Shown here in pieces: positions 25,028-33,222 of a DNA stretch of 63,200 nt (its first letter is position 1; every line of letters begins with the position of its first letter). The stretch is from NCBI GenBank assembly GCA_017392945.1, contig JAFOSK010000031.1, positions 1 to 63,200 of the forward strand, written 5' to 3'. Source of the DNA: Treponema sp. Its GTDB lineage: Bacteria; Spirochaetota; Spirochaetia; Treponematales; Treponemataceae. The notes under the pieces are model-generated. The model worked only from the letters and a program-made list of their open reading frames with translations. It did no database searches and had not been told where the DNA came from. Both the position numbers and the translations under genes were made by a program.

Positions 25028-26938
25028 ATGTTCAAGAAAGATTCACCAGTTCTGTATAAAAAGAGTTGTGCCGTAATCCAGGATTTTGACGGCGACAAAA
25101 TCATCGTTAAATTTCAGGTAGCCCCGGCAACACCAACAGGAAAAAAGGCTCAGTACGCCACACAGAAAGTACGCGAAAAAGACATTATCAGCCTTAACGC
25201 AGAAACATGCGGTTCAATAGAAAAGCTGCTTTCCTTTACAGATGAATCAATTGACTCCCAAATTCGGGAAACCTACGAACTTCTCGTAAGCGATGAAAGC
25301 ACAGCCTCAGCACCCGTGACTTTTTCTGATCTTACAGAACTTTTACGGGGAAGTACAAAATCAGAAGAAAGCTGGTTCATTTATTCATCATTATGCGCTT
25401 CCCTTGAATTCAGCCTTAACGAAGAAGAACTGAAAAACGGAACAATCTCGTTCATTCCGCGAAACCAGACCGAAATTGAATCGATCAAGCAAAAAAAATA
25501 CGAGAAAGAACACGAAGCAGAAATACACTCCGCATTCATTGCTCGCCTTAAGGAACGTAAACTGAATCTGCCGGACGATGCAAAATTCATGAACGAAGTT
25601 GAAAACGTAGCTTTCTGCAGAGCAGAAAAATCAAAAGTCATGGTAGAAGCCGGCGTAACACAGAGCCCTGAAAAAGCACATCAGCTGTTAATTGATACAG
25701 GAATCTGGGACATAACAAAAAATCCCTACCCTACACGCTACGGTCTTTCAATGGTCAGCGCAAAAGAAGGACTCGGCACCCCGCCAGAAGAAGAACGTCT
25801 TGAAGTACCGGAAACCGCATACGCAATCGACAACGAATGGTCTGCCGACCCTGATGACGCAGTTGCCTTTGACGGTAAATACCTTTGGGTTCACATTGCA
25901 GACCCAGCCTGCTACGTAAAACCAGATTCTTCCATAGATAAGGTTGCTAGAGACAAAGGAACAACCCTTTACCTGCCGGAAGGAGCCGTTCGAATGCTTG
26001 CAGAAGAAAGCCTTGCCGACTACGCGCTAGGACTTCAGGAAAAAAGCCGGGCGCTTTCTTTCAGGCTTCTTTTAAGAGAAGATAATTCGATAGAAGAATG
26101 TAAGATTTTCAAAACATTTGTAAATGTAAAACGCCTGACATATCAAAAGGCAACAGAATTAAGGGATACTCCTGAACTTAAACCTCTTTTTGAAATTGCA
26201 CGTAAAAATATAGAACGCAGAATGCGCAGCGGTGCAACAAACATTGATTTGCCGGAAATACACATGAGCGTGGCCCCGGAAACAAAAAAAGTCAGCATAA
26301 GCCCGCTGGTCCGCTACGAAGCAGATTCAATGGTTTGCGAAATGATGCTTTTAGCCGGAGAAGGCGCCGCTTATTTTGCATTCAACAATAAAATTCCGTT
26401 CCCGTATGTAAGTCAGGAAGCCCCGGACGTCCCAAAAGAAGTAATTCCAGGACTTGCAGGACAGTTCAAGCTTCTACGCTGCATGCACAAACGCAGCGTA
26501 GGCGTTACTCCGGCAATGCATTCAGGCCTTGGAATTGCAGTGTACAGCCAGGTAACCAGCCCGCTCCGCCGTTACAGCGATCTGATAGCTCACCAGCAGC
26601 TCCGCGCATATTTAAATGGTGAAAAACTCATAGACAAAGATACAATGCTTGAACGCATAAGCCAAGGAGATGCCGCAAGCATAGCCGCCAGAAAAGCAAG
26701 CCGTCTAAGCGAAACCCACTGGAAACTTCTGTATCTTATTCAAAATCCGGAATGGACTGGAAACGCAGTCTGCATTGATCACAAGGACGAAGGGGACCTA
26801 TTCATGATTCCGTCGCTTGCAATGCAGACAGTAATACCTGGACTTGCAGGAATAGAACTTAACCAGGAAATTCAGGTTTCTGCACGGAACATAGACATCC
26901 CGACACAGAAAGTTGAATTTATAAAAGTTCAGTCCTGA
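25028..26938 (+). CDS. RNase II/RNase R-family exoribonuclease (RNB domain)
   Basis: The 636-residue protein is a cytoplasmic 3'-5' exoribonuclease by family. The RNB catalytic domain begins with AIDNEWSADPDDAVAFDGKYL, which supplies the clustered aspartates that bind Mg2+. It continues through WVHIADPACYVKPDSSID, GTTLYLPEGAVRML, SFRLLL, DLPEIHMSV, and the C-terminal TSPLRRYSDLIAHQQLRAYL signature with the catalytic arginine region. The N-terminal 240 residues are not a typical pair of cold-shock domains, and the S1 domain at the end is short or reduced (last ~70 residues), so it differs from canonical RNase R. Its 3' end overlaps the convergent kinase-like gene by 10 nt. Confidence 0.9.
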   Translation: MFKKDSPVLYKKSCAVIQDFDGDKIIVKFQVAPATPTGKKAQYATQKVREKDIISLNAETCGSIEKLLSFTDESIDSQIRETYELLVSDESTASAPVTFSDLTELLRGSTKSEESWFIYSSLCASLEFSLNEEELKNGTISFIPRNQTEIESIKQKKYEKEHEAEIHSAFIARLKERKLNLPDDAKFMNEVENVAFCRAEKSKVMVEAGVTQSPEKAHQLLIDTGIWDITKNPYPTRYGLSMVSAKEGLGTPPEEERLEVPETAYAIDNEWSADPDDAVAFDGKYLWVHIADPACYVKPDSSIDKVARDKGTTLYLPEGAVRMLAEESLADYALGLQEKSRALSFRLLLREDNSIEECKIFKTFVNVKRLTYQKATELRDTPELKPLFEIARKNIERRMRSGATNIDLPEIHMSVAPETKKVSISPLVRYEADSMVCEMMLLAGEGAAYFAFNNKIPFPYVSQEAPDVPKEVIPGLAGQFKLLRCMHKRSVGVTPAMHSGLGIAVYSQVTSPLRRYSDLIAHQQLRAYLNGEKLIDKDTMLERISQGDAASIAARKASRLSETHWKLLYLIQNPEWTGNAVCIDHKDEGDLFMIPSLAMQTVIPGLAGIELNQEIQVSARNIDIPTQKVEFIKVQS

Positions 26939-27522
26939 CTGTATAAGCCGGCAAGAATTTCAACACACTGATCAAAACCAATTTTCCCAGTGTTCAGGCT
27001 GATATCATACTGCCTTGAATCGCCCCACTTCATGTCTGTGTAAAACTGAACGTAAGTAGAGCGGCGGCGGTCAAGTTCCTTAAGATATTTTTCTGGATCA
27101 AGTACATTTTCCTTAAGTTCTTCCAAAAGATATTTTACCCGACTCTTTTTATCTGCGTGAATAAAAACATTAAGCACATCCGTACGCTTTCTCAGAATGT
27201 AATCCGCACAGCGGCCAACAATAATACACGGTCCTTTTTCTGCGAGCTCTTCAATTACCTGATGCTGAATCGCCCATATTGAATCCTCTACGGAAGGACC
27301 GTTATAATACATTCCTGTTGCAAAATAAGTTTCAATGGCAACCTTATTGCCGTATTCACCTTTATCTTCTATAAATTTCTCACACAAACCGCTTTCTGCA
27401 GCAACCTTGCCTATAATTTCCCTATCATAACACGGAATTCCCAGCTTTTCAGAAAGCATCTTTCCAATCTGCGAACCTCCGCTTGCATATTCCCTGCTGA
27501 TTGTTATTATTCTACGACTCAT
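26929..27522 (-). CDS. Cytidylate kinase-like protein (PF13189 type)
   Basis: This 197-residue P-loop protein belongs to the cytidylate-kinase-like family. Motifs are ITISREYASGGSQIGKMLSEK with a modified P-loop, PCYDREIIGKVA, ACIIVGRCADYIL-like (here CIIVGRCADYIL) and the C-terminal DISLNTGKIGFDQCV. It differs from canonical Cmk in lacking the standard NMP-binding insertion. True substrates in the family are not firmly known. The start has GGAGG 7 nt upstream and a promoter TTGAAA-16-TATAAT (27564-27591). Confidence 0.85.
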   Translation of the reverse strand: MSRRIITISREYASGGSQIGKMLSEKLGIPCYDREIIGKVAAESGLCEKFIEDKGEYGNKVAIETYFATGMYYNGPSVEDSIWAIQHQVIEELAEKGPCIIVGRCADYILRKRTDVLNVFIHADKKSRVKYLLEELKENVLDPEKYLKELDRRRSTYVQFYTDMKWGDSRQYDISLNTGKIGFDQCVEILAGLYSQD

Positions 27523-27563
27523 TTCAGTCCTCCAGCATAAGCGAACTTTTTCAAACTTCTATA

Positions 27564-27591
27564 ATTATACATTAGTTCCGAGAATTTTCAA
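27564..27591 (-). promoter_or_regulatory. Predicted promoter of the cytidylate-kinase-like gene
   Basis: TTGAAA (27586-27591) and TATAAT (27564-27569) on the minus strand have a 16-nt spacer and a ~35-nt leader with a good Shine-Dalgarno site. The rest of the 413-bp spacer 27523-27935 is A/T-rich and shows no gene; the only other signal is the promoter at 27853-27882. Confidence 0.55.
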
Positions 27592-27852
27592 AAAAAATAT
27601 TAATAGAAAAAAGAATCGAATTTTAACCTCTGGATCCAAGAAAGCGTTTCGTGTTTTATTTGCAGACAGATTTTCCGGTCCTGATACGTTAGAGTAAAAA
27701 AGATATTTTCACAGAGCAAGTCCGTACCCCTGCTTCAAACAGACATATATTAACCAGACATAGATTCAATTTTTTTTAACCTTCCGCTTATCAGTTCAAT
27801 TTGAAATTTCAAATTAATCCATTTCTCTCAACAGCCAACACTATAGATCTAT

Positions 27853-27882
27853 TTGCCCTTTTCTCCCAATTTACAGTATAAT
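27853..27882 (+). promoter_or_regulatory. Predicted promoter of the 27936 gene
   Basis: TTGCCC (27853-27858) and a perfect TATAAT (27877-27882) are 18 nt apart. This gives a leader of about 47 nt ending in AGGA 5 nt before the ATG. Confidence 0.5.
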
Positions 27883-27935
27883 TTTTAATAAGCGAATCAA
27901 CATTCGGGCTATTTTCAGTCAAAGGCAGGAACAGA

Positions 27936-29534
27936 ATGCAGGATATTTTACGGACAAACGGAAGCAGTATTTTACTTAACTCCAGTCTTTCTGAAGAGCA
28001 GTTTGCAAAAACCAAGTGTTCCCGCCTGCTTGATGAAACCGGTTATTCAGTTCACTTTAAATCCGAAGATGATGCACCCGTATTTACTTCATGGAAATTC
28101 TCAGGAACAAAAACAATAGATGAACAGGCGTATTTTTACGGCGAATGGGAAGAAGCTGTATCTGCAGAAAACATAATTTTTAAGGGCGGCCAGGAAGCAC
28201 TACAGACACTGTTTTTAATATGCCGCGCCTATTCGGAATCAGACAGAAAAAACATTGACCTGCCCTGCAACGGAATGGCCGGAATCCTTGTAAAAAATAA
28301 TGAACTGCTTTTTGTTCCGGAAAAAACTTTTGACCGCTGCGCAATGAACTCCGGTAAGGAAGAATACAACAAGATTCAAAATTTATGGCGTGACAACATT
28401 GCCGAAGGTTCTGAAGCAAGAAACTTTACTCTTTCTGTATGCGCATATTATGCCTGCACCGGTCATTTCCCATTTCCTGACGATTCTGAAACAGAAAAAG
28501 GAATCCTTATAAGCGACAGGAATTTTCTTCCACTAGTTTACTCCGTAAACGGAATAAGCAAAGAACTTTCAAAGTTTACAACCATGGCACTTTCCGGAAA
28601 TAAACCGGACACGGACTTTCCAATTGAAGATTTAAGAAACGAACTTTTTGAACATGAGTCTGAAAAACACAAAATTCCGGCAGAACAATTTGAAAAGAAC
28701 GTAAAAGACTTTGTTATAAAACAGAGAAAAAAACTAGCAAGAAAGAAGTTCTTTGAAAGAAACAAAACGCGCATTTTAGTCATATTTGCAGCATCTCTTT
28801 TTGTATTTATTGCAGGACGTTCCATCTATATTGAAGCCGGAAAAAAGCCGACTGCAACCGGGCTCACTTCTTCACAGACGGCAGAACTTTTCTACGCAGG
28901 AATCCACCACATGGACACAGATTTTATGCTTGCCGCCGCAAAGAACTGTCCTCAGGCGCAGCTATACATTTCCCAGATTCCGCAAATTTATGTGACTGGA
29001 CAGATGAAAGGGGCATACAACTTTGACTCAGGGGTTTCCACACCGGAAAATTGGCTTTTCTACGAACCCGACTCAAAAAAATCCTATTCAAGGTATGTAT
29101 ACGGAATAACAAATTTCCAGATTGACGGAGAACATTCTGAACTTAACCAGAAAGCCCCTAGCAAAAGAAACCATCCGCATAGGATAACCCGCAATTCAGA
29201 CGGAAAAAAAATAGAACTCAACCCGGAAGCTTCGCACACCGTTCACTATTACCTTGTTCATACAGATAATACACAGCTTAGAATAGATGAATACACTACA
29301 AAAGTTTCTGAAGAATACAAAAAAGACCGCTGGCAGATTCTTTCTCTCGATCAGAAACTGAATTCTTCATACGTTCCGCTTTTAGATTTCAGCCTTGACT
29401 ACAAGGCTTCCCTTAATGATGCAGACGGCAATGTAATTCTGGCAGCAGAAAACCTTCGCTCAAAATATCCATGGCTTCCAACCCAAGCCTCCCTAGAAGA
29501 CGAACAGAAGCGGCTGGACGCAATAGGATACTGA
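27936..29534 (+). CDS. Single-pass membrane protein with possible decayed kinase-like domain
   Basis: I do not recognise a family for this 532-residue protein. Residues 1-275 are cytoplasmic in style, residues about 279-295 form one transmembrane helix (ILVIFAASLFVFIAG) after a basic stretch (KQRKKLARKKFFERNKTR), and residues 300-532 would be outside the membrane. The N-terminal part contains GMAGILVKNNELLFVPE (113-129) and FTLSVCAYYACTGHFPF (164-180), which resemble the catalytic-loop/DFG region and subdomain IX (the 'GxxPF' area) of Ser/Thr kinases. The invariant HRD, DFG and VAIK residues are not seen. A pseudokinase-receptor arrangement is therefore possible but weakly supported. Start chosen from AGGA spacing. 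Confidence 0.6.
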   Translation: MQDILRTNGSSILLNSSLSEEQFAKTKCSRLLDETGYSVHFKSEDDAPVFTSWKFSGTKTIDEQAYFYGEWEEAVSAENIIFKGGQEALQTLFLICRAYSESDRKNIDLPCNGMAGILVKNNELLFVPEKTFDRCAMNSGKEEYNKIQNLWRDNIAEGSEARNFTLSVCAYYACTGHFPFPDDSETEKGILISDRNFLPLVYSVNGISKELSKFTTMALSGNKPDTDFPIEDLRNELFEHESEKHKIPAEQFEKNVKDFVIKQRKKLARKKFFERNKTRILVIFAASLFVFIAGRSIYIEAGKKPTATGLTSSQTAELFYAGIHHMDTDFMLAAAKNCPQAQLYISQIPQIYVTGQMKGAYNFDSGVSTPENWLFYEPDSKKSYSRYVYGITNFQIDGEHSELNQKAPSKRNHPHRITRNSDGKKIELNPEASHTVHYYLVHTDNTQLRIDEYTTKVSEEYKKDRWQILSLDQKLNSSYVPLLDFSLDYKASLNDADGNVILAAENLRSKYPWLPTQASLEDEQKRLDAIGY

Positions 29535-29562
29535 AGTACGAAATCTAACAAATATGCTTTTA

Positions 29563-29600
29563 TTGTCAAAATGACAAAATGCAAAAAAATGTCATTGACA
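29563..29600 (+). promoter_or_regulatory. Paired palindromic operator-like sites
   Basis: TTGTCA-AAA-TGACAA (29563-29577) is a perfect palindrome with an odd centre. A second palindrome, TGTCA-T-TGACA (29590-29600), shares the TGTCA half-site and overlaps the -35 box of the carboxyltransferase promoter. Centres are 25 nt apart. A dimeric repressor binding both sites is inferred. Confidence 0.5.
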
Positions 29601-29623
29601 CAGAGCATACCATTCAATATTAT
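29595..29623 (+). promoter_or_regulatory. Strong predicted promoter of the carboxyltransferase gene
   Basis: A consensus TTGACA (29595-29600) and TATTAT (29618-29623) have a 17-nt spacer. They are followed by a ~28-nt leader with GGAGGT, among the best promoter/ribosome site combinations in the window, implying high expression. Confidence 0.75.
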
Positions 29624-29657
29624 CTAATCATAGTGAAAAAAATTGGAGGTCATTTAC

Positions 29658-31148
29658 ATGGCATACAATGTTGAGAAACAACATGAAAAAGGTAAATTTC
29701 ACGCTATTGAACGCATAGACCATCTGTGCGATAAAGGAACATTCGTAGAAATCTATTCAGGTGTTCGCCATAACTGTACAAGTTTTGGAATGGATAAAAA
29801 AGACATTCCTTATGATGGTGTTATCACAGGATTCGGAAAAATTAACGGCAGAAAAGTAGCCGTATATGCACAGGATTTTACAGTTCAGGGTGGTTCACTC
29901 GGTCTTATGCATGGTAAAAAAATTGCAGAACTTATCGACATGGCTATCGAAGCACGCTGTCCTGTAATCGGAATCAACGATTCGGGTGGAGCCCGCATTC
30001 AGGAAGGTGTAGACGCTCTCTGCGGTTACGGCGATCTTTTCTATCAGAACGTACGTGCATCTGGTTCCGTTCCACAGATTTCCATAATTGCAGGTCCATG
30101 TGCAGGTGGTGCCGTATATTCTCCAGGAATCACAGACTTTATTTTTGCAGTTGATCAGATTTCACAGCTTTTCATTACTGGTCCTAAAGTTGTTAAATCT
30201 GTAATGTTCATGGATATCACAGCAGAAGATCTTGGTGGTGCTTCAATTCACTCTAAGAAATCTGGAGTTGCTCACTTCCGCTGCGAAGGCGAACCGGACT
30301 GCTTTAACAAGGTACGCAAGCTTCTTGACTATATTCCTCACTACTACGGTGACGAAATCGTTCAGGCTGCTAAATTCAAATTTGACGAACACAAGAAAAC
30401 AAAGCACATTACAAAGATTTTGCCGGAAAACACACGTCAGGGCTATGACATCCGCGATGTAATCAATGATGTCACCGATGATGATTCTTTCTTTGAAGTT
30501 TCTGCTGAATTTGCAATCAACTGTGTAATCGGATTTGCTAAAATTGAAGGAAAATCTGTAGGTATCATTGCCAATAACCCTGCCGGAATGGGCGGTGTTC
30601 TCGACTGCGATGCTTCAGACAAAATTGCACGCCACGTACGCTACTGCGACGCATACAATATCCCTATCGTTACTTTCGTAGATGTTCCAGGATTTATCCC
30701 TGGTCCACAGGAAGAACAAAAAGGTATCATCCGCCACGGTGCAAAAGTAATTTACGCTTACTCAGAATCTTCTGTTCCAAAAGTAACTGTAATTACACGC
30801 AAGGCATACGGCGGAGCTTATATCGCTATGTGTTCTAAGCACATTGGTGCAGACTATGTATATGCATGGCCGACATCAGAAATTGCCGTTATGGGTGCTG
30901 ACGGTGCTGTTGGAATCCTTTATGCAAAAGAAATGAAGGATCCTTCTAAGGCTGCATACGTTGCAGAAAAGAAAGCTCAGTACGAATCAGAAATCATGAC
31001 TCCAACAATCGCAGCAAAACGCGGTTACGTAAGCGAAGTCATCAACCCGGAAGACACACGTAAATACGTTGCCCAGAGCCTTGACTTCCTTGCAAACAAA
31101 CACTCTATGGACAAACCTTTGAAAAAGCATGGAAATATTCCATTATAA
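29658..31148 (+). CDS. Acyl-CoA carboxylase carboxyltransferase (PccB/MmdA/12S transcarboxylase type)
   Basis: The 496-residue protein is a crotonase-fold carboxyltransferase acting between biotin and propionyl-/methylmalonyl-CoA. Motifs are VAVYAQDFTVQGGSLG, INDSGGARIQEGVDALCGYG (oxyanion hole), ISIIAGPCAGGAVYSPGITDF, GASIHSKKSGVAH, the second-half VDVPGFIPGPQEEQKGIIRHGAK, TRKAYGGAYIAM and WPTSEIAVMGADGAVGILY. It has no biotin domain of its own and stands alone, so it must use a biotin carrier encoded elsewhere; the two-biotin OadA at 16798 is a candidate. The start is at ATG 29658 with GGAGGT 7 nt before it; an in-frame TTG at 29643 is unlikely. Possible roles are Na+-pumping methylmalonyl-CoA decarboxylase, transcarboxylase or propionyl-CoA carboxylase. 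Confidence 0.93.
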   Translation: MAYNVEKQHEKGKFHAIERIDHLCDKGTFVEIYSGVRHNCTSFGMDKKDIPYDGVITGFGKINGRKVAVYAQDFTVQGGSLGLMHGKKIAELIDMAIEARCPVIGINDSGGARIQEGVDALCGYGDLFYQNVRASGSVPQISIIAGPCAGGAVYSPGITDFIFAVDQISQLFITGPKVVKSVMFMDITAEDLGGASIHSKKSGVAHFRCEGEPDCFNKVRKLLDYIPHYYGDEIVQAAKFKFDEHKKTKHITKILPENTRQGYDIRDVINDVTDDDSFFEVSAEFAINCVIGFAKIEGKSVGIIANNPAGMGGVLDCDASDKIARHVRYCDAYNIPIVTFVDVPGFIPGPQEEQKGIIRHGAKVIYAYSESSVPKVTVITRKAYGGAYIAMCSKHIGADYVYAWPTSEIAVMGADGAVGILYAKEMKDPSKAAYVAEKKAQYESEIMTPTIAAKRGYVSEVINPEDTRKYVAQSLDFLANKHSMDKPLKKHGNIPL

Positions 31149-31185
31149 TACACTAAATAGGGCAGGATGCCCGTTCTAAGCCCTT

Positions 31186-31239
31186 GCAGAATGTTTGCAT
31201 TCTGCACTCACCAAAAAAATGCAGGACGTATTTTTTTGG
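31186..31239. repeat. Two perfect hairpins in the spacer after the carboxyltransferase gene
   Basis: GCAGAATG-TTTG-CATTCTGC (31186-31205) and CCAAAAAAAT-N9-ATTTTTTTGG (31211-31239) are perfect inverted repeats. Neither has a following T-run of terminator type in a clear orientation. They separate the gene end from a partial echo of that end (31243-31266). Confidence 0.5.
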
Positions 31240-31242
31240 TGC

Positions 31243-31266
31243 AAGCATGGAAACATCCCTCTGTAA
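31243..31266 (+). pseudogene. Echo of the carboxyltransferase C-terminus (KHGNIPL-stop)
   Basis: These 24 nt translate as KHGNIPL followed by TAA, the same seven C-terminal residues and stop as the gene ending at 31148, but with different codons at several third positions (about four to five silent differences). It has no upstream reading frame. It looks like the end of a second, diverged allele left by recombination or duplication. Confidence 0.5.
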
Positions 31267-31317
31267 TGGCATAAAACCGCATTGATACCAGTGCGTTGCA
31301 CTTTAATAATTTCAAAT

Positions 31318-31347
31318 CCCGCTGCGATAACTACAGCGGGATTTTTT
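31318..31347 (+). terminator. Terminator of the carboxyltransferase gene
   Basis: CCCGCTG (31318-31324) and CAGCGGG (31334-31340) form a 7-bp stem followed by A and six T residues. Confidence 0.85.
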
Positions 31348-31810
31348 ATGAATATCCGTACCGCCCGAACGGATCCTCAAAAACCGTTCCGTCTGCATAT
31401 TCTATTCGAATAGCATAAAAATAATCCGTAAGATACGGGCATTCCGGCTCAAAATCAAAATAACTGTCAAGAATTATGCAATCTTCTACAACTTCTCCAG
31501 GCAGAACAGAATGTTCCCAATGATACAAAATCCAATCGCCTGCAAACACAGGTTCTCCATCTTCATCAAACAAACTCAGAACAAGATCCGCAGCGCCGAT
31601 TTCCTTATCCATACAATTTTCGAATGTAAAGTTATAGCAGAACGAGCCGGACTTATGTATACAGGAATCATCAACCACACTGTACGCCGGCCGGTCATCC
31701 ATTTCTCCATAAATCCAATATACCTTCTGAGCCGTTAGCGATGTACACCCAGAAAACACAAGTGTACATGTCAAAATCCACTGAAGAACAGCAAATAATA
31801 GTTTTCTCAT
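31346..31810 (-). CDS. Predicted lipoprotein of unknown function
   Basis: The 154-residue product begins MRKLLFAVLQWILTCTLVFSGCTS, a typical spirochaete lipoprotein signal with lipobox VFSGC (cysteine near residue 21). The mature part has aromatic-rich, beta-like segments (YNFTFENCMDKEIGAADLVL, DWILYHWEHSVLPGE, FYAIRIEYADGTVFEDPFG), suggesting a small extracellular beta-sandwich. Function is unknown. An upstream in-frame ATG would add 28 residues and destroy the signal peptide, so the start at 31808-31810 is preferred. It overlaps the terminator of the convergent gene. Confidence 0.75.
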   Translation of the reverse strand: MRKLLFAVLQWILTCTLVFSGCTSLTAQKVYWIYGEMDDRPAYSVVDDSCIHKSGSFCYNFTFENCMDKEIGAADLVLSLFDEDGEPVFAGDWILYHWEHSVLPGEVVEDCIILDSYFDFEPECPYLTDYFYAIRIEYADGTVFEDPFGRYGYS

Positions 31811-31963
31811 ATATCTATATATGTGCAGTCGAATCAAAAAAAATGCATTTATTTTCGAAAATTCTATATCTTTTTTACAAAAAAAATTGTTCATATTTGT
31901 TTTTTATGTTAATATTCAGCGTTCGTGGAACATTTTTATCCCATCATCTAAAGGAGGCTTTTT

Positions 31964-32044
31964 ATGGACAGTGGAAGTAACCCCGGATCCTCATATCACT
32001 CCAGAACAGGACAACGCACAGCCTCCTCAGGATTTATGTTCTAA
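31964..32044 (+). CDS. Possible short leader ORF before corA (26 codons)
   Basis: An ATG at 31964 follows AAAGGAGG at the ideal 6-nt spacing, one of the best ribosome binding sites in the window. The frame is short (MDSGSNPGSSYHSRTG... 26 residues) and Ser/Gly-rich, unlike normal proteins of this genome. The overlapping +1 frame (31971-32084) has a more protein-like composition, so either this is a regulatory leader peptide or a one-base frameshift separates the real start from the real frame. Confidence 0.4.
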   Translation: MDSGSNPGSSYHSRTGQRTASSGFMF

Positions 32045-32084
32045 AAGATACGATCCTGCAGGCAAAATGATTTTCAGAGGATAG
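31971..32084 (+). CDS. Proline-rich small ORF immediately upstream of corA
   Basis: From a GTG at 31971 this frame encodes 37 residues beginning VEVTPDPHITPEQDNAQPPQ and ending 4 nt before the corA ATG. It has six prolines, with two in PDP/TP and a PPQ pair. Its composition and codon choice look like this organism's coding sequence. GTG is 13 nt from the strong GGAGG, which is better placed for the ATG at 31964 in another frame; deletion of one base would fuse them to a 39-residue ORF. Proline-rich leader ORFs control Mg2+ transporter genes (mgtA, and a leader ORF at corA) in enterobacteria. A similar role here is inference. Confidence 0.4.
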   Translation: MEVTPDPHITPEQDNAQPPQDLCSKRYDPAGKMIFRG

Positions 32085-32088
32085 TAAT

Positions 32089-33138
32089 ATGATTACATAC
32101 TGGCAGCAGGATGAAGGAAAATTCATAAAAATCAAAGAACAAGATCTTGATTCTTCTAAGCGAACATGGATTGACGCACGAGTCGTAACAAGGGATGACG
32201 TTGAAACATTACAGTCGGAATACAATATTGATCCTGAACATATTCTTGATATTCTTGACCCTGATGAACAGTCACGATTGGAAGATGGAGACGATTATCT
32301 TCTTACCATCCTTCGTCTTCCTATATATGAACCGTCTTCTGATCCACAGTATTCGACCTGTCCTCTTGGTATCATCCTAAAAAATAACTTCATCATAACA
32401 ATCTGCTGGACAGACTGCGAAGTTCTGCGTGATTTTACAACCGGCAGAATGAAGGGGATTACTCTTCAGGATTTTCCTGCATTCATAATGCGTATCTTAA
32501 GCCGTGCAGACCTAAGCTATCTGCGTTACCTCAAGGAAATCAACCGTCGGTCTACGGCAATCCAAAACGAAATGCAGCTTTCAATTGACAACAACGAAAT
32601 TCTTCAGCTTTTAAGTCTCGAAAAATCTCTTGTATACTTTACAACCTCGCTTAAAGCAAATCAGCTGCTTCTAGAAAAATACCGTAAGACAAAGCTTATC
32701 AAACTTGACCTTGATGACATTGACTGGCTTGATGACGTAGAAGTAGATAACCGGCAGGCTATTGAAATGGCAGACACTTATAGAAGCGTCCTCATAGGTG
32801 TAATGGATGCCTTTGACTCCGTAATCAACAACAACCTTAACATGTACATGAAGCGTCTCTCAATTTTGAACATACTTATGATGGTTCCTACATTCATCAC
32901 AAGTTACTTCGGAATGAACGTAGACCTTCCTTTTGTAAAATACGGCAGATGGGCCGGCTGGATCATAAGCGGAATCTGTCTTTGTTCAATTGTGGTAACA
33001 CAGTTCATCCTTGTAATATATGAACGCCGTTACCCTCGTACACAACAGAAACAGAGCCAGAAGATCGTAAACATCAAGCGAAAAGAACGCAAGAATGCAA
33101 AACGAATGAAATCTATAGAAGCGGCCCTGAGCGACTAA
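32089..33138 (+). CDS. corA: CorA-type Mg2+/divalent cation channel
   Basis: The 349-residue protein has a large N-terminal cytoplasmic domain, a long helix region (residues ~150-270) and two C-terminal transmembrane helices. The signature YFGMNVDLPF (GMN selectivity motif at the end of TM1) and a second hydrophobic helix (WIISGICLCSIVVTQFILVIY) identify a CorA/MIT-superfamily pentameric channel. The C-terminus is strongly basic (KRKERKNAKRMKS). Start at 32089 has AGAGGA/GATAG just upstream and is 4 nt after a proline-rich small ORF, which suggests translational coupling. Substrate is probably Mg2+; Co2+/Ni2+ are possible. Confidence 0.93.
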   Translation: MITYWQQDEGKFIKIKEQDLDSSKRTWIDARVVTRDDVETLQSEYNIDPEHILDILDPDEQSRLEDGDDYLLTILRLPIYEPSSDPQYSTCPLGIILKNNFIITICWTDCEVLRDFTTGRMKGITLQDFPAFIMRILSRADLSYLRYLKEINRRSTAIQNEMQLSIDNNEILQLLSLEKSLVYFTTSLKANQLLLEKYRKTKLIKLDLDDIDWLDDVEVDNRQAIEMADTYRSVLIGVMDAFDSVINNNLNMYMKRLSILNILMMVPTFITSYFGMNVDLPFVKYGRWAGWIISGICLCSIVVTQFILVIYERRYPRTQQKQSQKIVNIKRKERKNAKRMKSIEAALSD

Positions 33139-33222
33139 GATACAAAATCTATTTTTTGAACCAAATCTGACTTTTTATACATACGCTCAATGTGATATAA
33201 TCATATTAAGGCGGAGTGCAAA

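Noticed and set aside
27523-27935. Possible gene or ncRNA in the 413-bp spacer
   Set aside because: Only A/T-rich sequence and two outward promoters are visible; no frame, structure or terminator supports a gene.
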